Assembly: GCA_035439505.1 (NCBI GenBank)
Contig: DAORKJ010000111.1
Location: 1 to 11,595 of the forward strand
DNA: 11,595 bases
Origin: UBA7236 sp035439505
GTDB taxonomy: Bacteria; Bacteroidota; Bacteroidia; Chitinophagales; BACL12
Direction of reading: 5' to 3'
Every line of letters begins with the position of its first letter. Position 1 is the stretch's first letter. This document shows, piece after piece, positions 1 through 5,478 of this stretch. The translations under genes were made by a program, and so were the position numbers. The notes beneath the pieces were generated by a model, which did no database searches, was not told where the DNA came from, and saw nothing but the letters and a program-made list of their open reading frames with translations.

Positions 1-123
1 ATCGACTTACAAATTGAACATGTTGGTGATTCAGAAGGCTTATTAGAAGCAATTATGGAACGCACAGGTGTTACCCTGGATGAGGCCTTCAGTAAGGCTG
101 ATTCAATTGATGCTGTGAAATAA
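1..123 (+). CDS. 3' end of an unidentified protein (partial)
   Basis: An open frame runs from the first base of the window to a TAA at 121-123 and encodes the last 40 residues of a protein whose start lies outside. The visible tail is acidic and probably helical, with segments such as GLLEAIMERTGVTLDEAF. I do not recognise a family from this piece. The frame converges on cdaA and overlaps its 3' end by 21 bp. That the tail is real coding sequence is inferred from the uninterrupted frame up to the window edge and its ordinary amino acid composition. No terminator separates it from cdaA. Confidence 0.55.
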   Translation: MDLQIEHVGDSEGLLEAIMERTGVTLDEAFSKADSIDAVK

Positions 124-912
124 TGAGCGCGCAATTAATTTTTGCAGCTCATCTTTTCTGATATTTTGGTATAACCGACCTTCACGTGCATAACTAATTT
201 CACCGTTTTCTTCAGAAACAATAATGCAGGTGGCATCGCTTTGTTCGGTAATGCCTACACCGCTTCTATGTCTTAGGCCTAGTTTTACGGGTAAATCAGG
301 ATTATCTGATAAGGGTAACACACATTTAGCAGCAGCAACCTTATGTTCTGCAATAATGAGCGCACCATCGTGTAAGGGACTGTTTTTGAAAAAGATACTT
401 TCAATAATGTCCTTCGTAATTGCTGCATTTACGGTAATACCGGTATTTTGATAAAATCGTAGCTGACTGGTTTGTGGGATGACAATAAGTGCTCCGGTTT
501 TGCTCAAACTTAGGGACATAATGCCTTCTGTCAGTTCATTCACCTCCTTTTGATTGTATTCACCGGTTCTGATTTTTTTGAGACTTAATGCCCGCCAAAA
601 ATTCACTTTCCTGAAATCGGAACTACGGCCTACATACAGCAGAAACCTGCGAATTTCCGGCTGGAACACAATGAGCACAGCAATTACACCAACATTGATA
701 AAAGCACCAAAAATTTCACTGATGAGCTGCAATTCCAATGCTTCAGCAATTAAACTCAGCACGTAAATGACCAATAACCCAATAAAAATCGTAAAGGCGA
801 GACTTCCCCGAACCAGGCGATAGAGCTGGAATAAAATGAATGCGACCAACAAAATGTCAATCACATCAACAAAATTAAGCTCCAAAAACCCCAGATCCAT
901 CAATAACTGCAT
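103..912 (-). CDS. cdaA: Diadenylate cyclase CdaA (c-di-AMP synthase)
   Basis: CdaA condenses two ATP into the second messenger cyclic di-AMP at the cytoplasmic membrane, where c-di-AMP usually controls potassium and osmolyte homeostasis and envelope integrity. The 269-residue length is normal for the family. Residues about 15-85 hold three hydrophobic segments, the membrane anchor, ending in FQPEIRR, which is typical of CdaA. The DAC (DisA_N) domain follows at about 115-250. It carries the two family signatures: HDGA at 181-184, whose Asp binds the catalytic metal, and GLRHRSG at 212-218, whose RHR binds the phosphates. The start is an ATG at 912; a second in-frame Met at residue 5 is possible. 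No CdaR-like regulator is visible beside it. The 3' end overlaps the convergent partial gene by 21 bp. The family is certain from both motifs; regulation cannot be read from the sequence. Confidence 0.96.
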   Translation of the reverse strand: MQLLMDLGFLELNFVDVIDILLVAFILFQLYRLVRGSLAFTIFIGLLVIYVLSLIAEALELQLISEIFGAFINVGVIAVLIVFQPEIRRFLLYVGRSSDFRKVNFWRALSLKKIRTGEYNQKEVNELTEGIMSLSLSKTGALIVIPQTSQLRFYQNTGITVNAAITKDIIESIFFKNSPLHDGALIIAEHKVAAAKCVLPLSDNPDLPVKLGLRHRSGVGITEQSDATCIIVSEENGEISYAREGRLYQNIRKDELQKLIARSLFHSIN

Positions 913-1022
913 GCGGTAAATTTATAACACGAACAGCAGAATTGGAAATTGGTTTTTAGAAACGTAGTTTTTGTTAAACACTGCTGCAGTTTAAACAGAG
1001 ATAAGATAAATGGTCGGAATTA

Positions 1023-1169
1023 TTATTCAGGCACTTGCTGTAATAATTTCACCATGAGTTTAAATGAACTGCCCGGTTTATGAATTTGATTTACCGTTCC
1101 TGTGATATAACAATCTTTTTCGGGGCAATAAAATGCAAATGCTCCTGATAACCCTGAATGTACATTCAT
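1023..1169 (-). pseudogene. C-terminal remnant of a serine beta-lactamase-family hydrolase
   Basis: A minus-strand frame encodes 48 residues, beginning MNVHSGLSGAFAFYCPEKD and containing ITGTVNQIHKPGSSFKLM. The order HSG-x-SGAF, PEKD, Y-I-TGTVNQ resembles the C-terminal part of beta-lactamase-family (S12-type) serine hydrolases, where H(S/T)G replaces the KTG box and is followed by a strand and a short final helix. Such proteins are normally 350-450 residues long. Upstream in the same frame there is a stop at about 1191-1193, and neither the SxxK nor the YxN motif is found. I therefore read this as a leftover 3' end after deletion of the gene body. The family call rests on pattern recollection, not a search. 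A small functional protein is a less likely alternative. Confidence 0.45.
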
Positions 1170-1314
1170 TTGGTGATTAGGGCACCTAGTGTAAAAATAA
1201 CCTTATCATTTTGTACTTGTAATTCGACTAAAAAGTAATGACATGTAAGTATAAATTAAATAAAAAATACATTACAAAATAATGGAGGTTCCTGTGGTAT
1301 TAATTATAACTAAT

Positions 1315-2298
1315 TTATTTTTTCGTTTTATCTCTTTTCCATTGCCAATACACGTATGGATAAATTGGTAAACCTATTGCCTGCCAGGCATCAACATCTG
1401 CAAAATAGCCATTAATAGATACTAATTCGAAGCGCATGTTACGGAAGATGCCGTATTTATTTTTATAAAATGGTGCAAACCTGAATCCGTAGGTTAGCAT
1501 CGTTTTGCGAGGAACATTTTCTAAATAGGTAAATGTGGCACCATATTGATAAGCGAGATGATAACTAATCCAATTAGATGGTCTGTAATCAATTCCAATT
1601 GCATAATTGGGGTTCCAGGTATTGGTGAAATCTTTGTATGTATTTAGTGTGGTGTCATTGTTTAGTAGAATTAAACTTTTCATATAATCAACACCTGCTG
1701 ATAAATTGATATACCAATCATTTTTTATCCGATAACCAATACTTGGTTTAAAATGAAAATACGCACCGCTTTCCTGAACCGAAATAGAAGGTGTTTCAAA
1801 ACGTAACAAAGTATCCCATAAATAAATAAACATGGCTTCTGCGCCTATGGTAGGCAAAGCTCCATGTTGGTCGGTAAATTTATAACGAAAGTTAACACTG
1901 GGAATTGGTTTTTTTAATTCGGTGAATGCACCATACAACCATGGCAATAAATCAATTTGCATGGTTAAATTATTGGTAATACCATAAAATGCCCAACTCG
2001 GGAATGGAAGGGTTTGCCATGATTGTCCGTAAATCCATTCTCCTTTTTGTAAGGTATATGGAGTTATACAATCTATGGGATGTAAGTAAATATCATCTTT
2101 AAGTGTATTCGTTTTCCTGACAGCAGTATCTTGAATGTTTTGTGTTGTGCTGTCAGTAGTATTTGACAATACATTTATCGCATCTAACTTCTGACTTGTT
2201 TCGTCAAAATAAACTGATGAATTGGCAAACATTGGTATGGTGCAACAACATAAAATTGCGCACATAGTAATACCTATGCTTGCCAATAATTTAAACAT
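1315..2298 (-). CDS. Outer-membrane beta-barrel protein of unknown function
   Basis: This is a 327-residue exported protein of no recognised family. The N-terminus is a signal peptide: MFK, a hydrophobic core to about residue 21, and a plausible cleavage after MFA at 25. The CCC run is not a convincing lipobox. A low-complexity Ser/Thr/Asp stretch (27-70) leads to TLQKGEWIYG (82-91), a phrase often seen near the start of Bacteroidota outer-membrane barrels. From about 100 to the end, short aromatic-rich alternating segments such as SVNFRYKF, FHFKPSIGYRI and SYHLAYQYG look like amphipathic beta strands, consistent with a barrel of roughly 10-12 strands. The ATG is 2 bp after the stop of the DUF1569 gene, so the two are almost certainly co-transcribed. 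Substrate and role are unknown; a channel or surface structural role is inference. Confidence 0.75.
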   Translation of the reverse strand: MFKLLASIGITMCAILCCCTIPMFANSSVYFDETSQKLDAINVLSNTTDSTTQNIQDTAVRKTNTLKDDIYLHPIDCITPYTLQKGEWIYGQSWQTLPFPSWAFYGITNNLTMQIDLLPWLYGAFTELKKPIPSVNFRYKFTDQHGALPTIGAEAMFIYLWDTLLRFETPSISVQESGAYFHFKPSIGYRIKNDWYINLSAGVDYMKSLILLNNDTTLNTYKDFTNTWNPNYAIGIDYRPSNWISYHLAYQYGATFTYLENVPRKTMLTYGFRFAPFYKNKYGIFRNMRFELVSINGYFADVDAWQAIGLPIYPYVYWQWKRDKTKK

Positions 2299-2300
2299 CG

Positions 2301-2759
2301 TTACACGCCAAATTGCGTTAAGTGATGATTTAAGTGTTTATACATCATATTATTCCATTCGGTAACATTGAGTTTGCCAAAAGAATTGGAAACTTTGCCG
2401 TCAAATGCAGCTGCACCTGTTTCCTGTGTCTTGATAATATGATTAATGAGACGCTCTTTTTCGGTGGCAAATACTCTTTCATCTACAATTAAAAAAGCCG
2501 GAGCAGTTGGGGAGTTGTGTTTATAGGGTGCTTCGTTGGTAACAATTTTTTTAACAAACATTTTTAATACTAGTCCCATAAAAAAATTAGGTTTGGGATG
2601 TTTGTCCGTATAAATCATTTCGTAAGTTACATTACAATGCGCTAACATTTGAGCCACATTCATTTTCCCCCAACCCGGTTGTGTAGCAGGAGTGAGGTTA
2701 TTAATTCTTGCTATAACCTGATCGGCTACAGATTTTTCGAAAATATTGGGTAATGCCAT
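2301..2759 (-). CDS. DUF1569 domain protein (DinB-like four-helix fold)
   Basis: The 152-residue product matches what is known of DUF1569, a Bacteroidota-rich family related to the DinB/YfiT four-helix-bundle superfamily of putative metal-dependent proteins. It has the N-terminal GWGKMNVAQMLAHC segment (about 29-42 from the chosen start), then SFGKLNVTEWNNMMYKHLNH, and ends HLTQFGV. Candidate metal ligands are His41 and His142, His145 or His146. These match the spacing of the DinB His triad, but no reaction is established for the family. The ATG at 2759 is preferred. The longer option starts at TTG 2777, and that TTG lies inside a perfect TATATTTG -7 box (2775-2782), so it should be promoter and not coding. 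The gene leads a probable operon with the barrel protein 2 bp downstream. Confidence 0.88.
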   Translation of the reverse strand: MALPNIFEKSVADQVIARINNLTPATQPGWGKMNVAQMLAHCNVTYEMIYTDKHPKPNFFMGLVLKMFVKKIVTNEAPYKHNSPTAPAFLIVDERVFATEKERLINHIIKTQETGAAAFDGKVSNSFGKLNVTEWNNMMYKHLNHHLTQFGV

Positions 2760-2774
2760 GTTTATTTTTTGCGT

Positions 2775-2782
2775 CAAATATA
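2775..2782 (-). promoter_or_regulatory. Bacteroidota -7 promoter box upstream of the DUF1569 gene
   Basis: On the minus strand this reads TATATTTG, an exact match to the Bacteroidota primary sigma factor -7 consensus TAnnTTTG, ending 15 bp before the ATG at 2759. No clear TTTG -33 element sits 19-21 bp further upstream, so the assignment rests on one element and its position. It would give a very short 5' leader. Confidence 0.4.
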
Positions 2783-2891
2783 ATAAAAAGAACTTGCTTT
2801 AAAGCACTTCCAATTAACTGCTGATTTTGTTAATGGATGTTACAATATTTGCAGTGGTTGTAGTTGACAGTATCAATTTTATTACCTGATT

Positions 2892-3177
2892 TTATTGAAT
2901 TACTATTGGTAATTGTAAAAAACATGGTTCGCTGTTCGAGGCACCAATAGTGATTTGTGTTGCTTTTGCTCCAACCGGTAATTGGGTATTTGGTGCAAAA
3001 TTGCCAGCTAAATTGAGGGTGCCATTAGTTGCTTTAAGTGTAATACGTTATTCTCAGACCTTTAGCGGTAGAATATCTTAATAACCTATCAATTGTAGTA
3101 TTAGAGAAATTGCTTCCATTCCGAATCCTATATCCCATGTTGGTTAATTTATGATTAATATTATTTTCCACTTTCAC
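2892..3177 (-). pseudogene. Frameshifted relic of an unidentified gene
   Basis: Two adjoining minus-strand frames look like pieces of one decayed gene. Frame A (3177-3034, 47 codons) contains GYRIRNGSNFSNTTIDRLL and RYSTAKGLRIT before running into a stop. Frame B (3047-2892, 51 codons) opens in the neighbouring frame and continues RITLKATNGTLNLAGNF, then PNTQLPVGAKATQITIGA, ending at a stop after LQLPIVIQ. The two frames share the RIT junction at 3045-3055, where a one-base shift would join them into about 95 residues. Frame B has no start codon. The composition (Asn/Thr/Gly-rich, beta-like) suggests part of a secreted or surface protein, but I do not recognise it. The rest of 2783-3326 shows nothing else that I can support. 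Confidence 0.35.
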
Positions 3178-3326
3178 TTAAAAAAAGATAGAATTATTAT
3201 TAATTGTGAATATCATATTCTAAATTATAAGGAACAGTTGTTGGTTGGTGATATAACTAAAATAACACCATTCCACGAGGACACTGCAAGCAATAAATAA
3301 AATTAAATTTATTTAAATTAACTTTG

Positions 3327-5276
3327 TTAATTATTAATTTTTATAAAAAATCCACCTCCAACATTTACACCATCATTGAGTTCAATAAAATAAACTCCAG
3401 GGGCCAACCTCGAAGCATCAAAAGTAAAATTTGAAAGTATGTTTTTTGTAATAAAAATCACTTCACCGGTTATTGAGCGAATTGTTAACTGAGGCTGTTG
3501 TAAAACCTCAAATTGAATATTAATTTCCGACATGGTTGGGCTTGGAAAAATAAAAAATGTAACTAATTGGATTTGATTAATACTTAAACCTTCATCTATT
3601 AGTTGGTCACAGTCATCATCAACTCCATTCAGTAATTCTTCAGATCCCGGATAAATAGTGTTATCTGCATCATTGCAATCAGTTGCATCAGTTACGTATC
3701 CTGGAATTGTGCCACACCATAACGTGTCAATTTCAGCGTTGCCGAAATTATCCCCATCAGCATCAATGTAATAAGTAACATAGATAATATCTTCGTCTAT
3801 TAAAAAATTACAATTATCATCCAACGTATTACATATTTCTGTTGTGCCCGGATAAATTAAATTATTACTATCATTACAATCAGTATTGTTTGTAACAAAT
3901 CCTAATGGAATAAAACAAGCAATACTGTCTATAACCAGGTTGCCATATCCATCGTTATCATTATCCAAAAAATACATGTTTTCACATTCAGTTAACTCAA
4001 CTACCCAATAATTGTTTCCAGTATAAACAGCAGTTACATCCATATCTGAGGAGGCTGAATACCCAGTAACAACAATTGTAGAATCGAATGTTGTTATAAC
4101 ATCATATGATTCCTCATTGCTTGTTCCACCAATTGATTTTTGCCAAATTATACTACCTAGTGTGTCAATCGAAACTACCCAATAATCAACTCCTCCTTTG
4201 TTTTCAGTAACATCCCCATCCGTTGTTGAAGACCTTCCGGAAAAAACAAATTCATTATCTGTAAGTTTTGCAATACTATACGCTTCATCACCACCAGAAC
4301 CACCATAAGGTTTTTGCCATTGTAAATTACCTAAACTATCCAATGCAATTACCCACGCATCCAATAAACCATGAAAACCTTCAACATATATATTATCAGA
4401 ATATGTTTGTCCAACACAAATAAGCCCATTGTTTTTTAGAATGACTTCTTTCGCAATTTCTGCATCAGAGCCCCCATATGACTTTTGCCAAATTAAATCA
4501 CCAGAAGCGTTAAGTTTTAAAATCCAATAATCATCAAATCCATAGCCAATTGTCACGTCACCATCTATACCATCAGTATTACCAACAACATAAATATCCT
4601 CCGTTGGAGATTCGATTATATCCTGCGAATTATCAGATTCGCTCGACCCATAAGATTTTTGCCACACAACAGACCCTAATTCATTTAATTTAAGCACCCA
4701 AATATCTGCACCCCCGTGATTAAAAGTAATGTCCCCATCTGTAGATAAGCTATAACCGGTTATTAAATAATTGCCATCAATGGTTTGTAAACAAGCTTTT
4801 GCATTTTCGCTCAACGATCCACCATAATTATTTTGCCATTCAATATCTCCGGTTTCAGATATTTTAACAACCCAAATATCATAACCACCCTTATTTTCAG
4901 TAACGTCACCATCATTTGAATTTGACTGGCCGACTAATAAATATCCTCCGTTTATGCCATAACATATTGCATGACAAAAATCAGCAGATGAACCACCATA
5001 AGATTTCTTCCATTGGAAGTTACCAATAGAATCTAATTTAGCAACCCAAAAATCTTCGTTACCATGTGGTGAAGTAATATCGCCATCAAGTGCATTAGAA
5101 TAGCCAGCAACTACAAATCCACTATCTGCTGACTGAATAATAGCAGTGCCACGGTCATCTCCATTACCACCATAGGTCATTTGCCATTTAATGTCTATAA
5201 TCTGGGCCATACTAGATGAATACTTATAGGGAAGCAAAGTATAAACCAAAAGTGCAATATAATAATGAGATTTCAA
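3327..5276 (-). CDS. T9SS-secreted repeat protein with MopE-type metal-binding segments
   Basis: The 649-residue protein is predicted to be exported and anchored or released by the type IX system. Residues 1-24 form a signal peptide (cleavage after SMA). Seven repeats follow, each marked by W-Q-x-x-Y-G-G with Trp at 31, 89, 147, 205, 263, 320 and 378. The spacing is 58 residues (once 57), and most units also carry DGD(I/V)T and D-x-W-V-x-K-L. This is a probable beta-propeller with seven blades. Residues 436-495 and 502-563 are two copies of the calcium-like DxDxDGxG ... DCND ... YPG ... DDxCD ... IDE segment of the MopE-type putative metal-binding family. The second copy lacks the Cys found at 482 in the first. 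The C-terminal about 75 residues (PSPTMSEINIQF ... APGVYFIELNDG) are a type A T9SS sorting domain. The TTG start is chosen because no in-frame ATG precedes it and only it gives a signal peptide. The ligand is unknown; a surface adhesin or structural role is inference. Confidence 0.85.
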   Translation of the reverse strand: MKSHYYIALLVYTLLPYKYSSSMAQIIDIKWQMTYGGNGDDRGTAIIQSADSGFVVAGYSNALDGDITSPHGNEDFWVAKLDSIGNFQWKKSYGGSSADFCHAICYGINGGYLLVGQSNSNDGDVTENKGGYDIWVVKISETGDIEWQNNYGGSLSENAKACLQTIDGNYLITGYSLSTDGDITFNHGGADIWVLKLNELGSVVWQKSYGSSESDNSQDIIESPTEDIYVVGNTDGIDGDVTIGYGFDDYWILKLNASGDLIWQKSYGGSDAEIAKEVILKNNGLICVGQTYSDNIYVEGFHGLLDAWVIALDSLGNLQWQKPYGGSGGDEAYSIAKLTDNEFVFSGRSSTTDGDVTENKGGVDYWVVSIDTLGSIIWQKSIGGTSNEESYDVITTFDSTIVVTGYSASSDMDVTAVYTGNNYWVVELTECENMYFLDNDNDGYGNLVIDSIACFIPLGFVTNNTDCNDSNNLIYPGTTEICNTLDDNCNFLIDEDIIYVTYYIDADGDNFGNAEIDTLWCGTIPGYVTDATDCNDADNTIYPGSEELLNGVDDDCDQLIDEGLSINQIQLVTFFIFPSPTMSEINIQFEVLQQPQLTIRSITGEVIFITKNILSNFTFDASRLAPGVYFIELNDGVNVGGGFFIKINN

Positions 5277-5370
5277 TTGAATTTTTTTAAATATCTAAGT
5301 TAATAGCTTTTATTGATATTTACAAATTAATTTACATTTAATTTTTTTGGTTTGCTAATGCAACCGATTG

Positions 5371-5410
5371 CAAAAGTAATTTGTCTTTTAAACAAAGTAG
5401 TTCAAAAGTA
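5371..5410 (-). promoter_or_regulatory. Two candidate -7 boxes in the divergent intergenic region
   Basis: In the 202-bp gap between the two divergent T9SS cargo genes, the minus strand carries TACTTTTG twice, at 5371-5378 and 5403-5410, 32 bp apart. Each matches TAnnTTTG exactly and points towards the 649-residue gene, whose start is about 95-130 bp away. No TTTG lies at the ideal 19-21 bp upstream of either. For the plus-strand gene I see only weak, off-spaced matches, so its promoter is not assigned. Confidence 0.3.
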
Positions 5411-5478
5411 AAATATTTTCTCATCGCTTCTTAATTATTTGATGGGTTTGAGCATTTTTTAACCATTAAATTCGTTTT

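Noticed and set aside
224..766. Plus-strand open frames inside cdaA
   Set aside because: They are antisense to a gene with both catalytic motifs intact and have no recognisable features.
1315..2298. Lipoprotein call for the outer-membrane barrel from its Cys-rich N-terminus
   Set aside because: The Cys residues are preceded by Ile-Leu or Cys, not by the Gly/Ala/Ser of a lipobox, and an ordinary cleavage site after MFA is present.
2760..2777. TTG at 2777 as the start of the DUF1569 protein
   Set aside because: The TTG is the last part of a TATATTTG -7 box, and the ATG at 2759 gives the usual family length.
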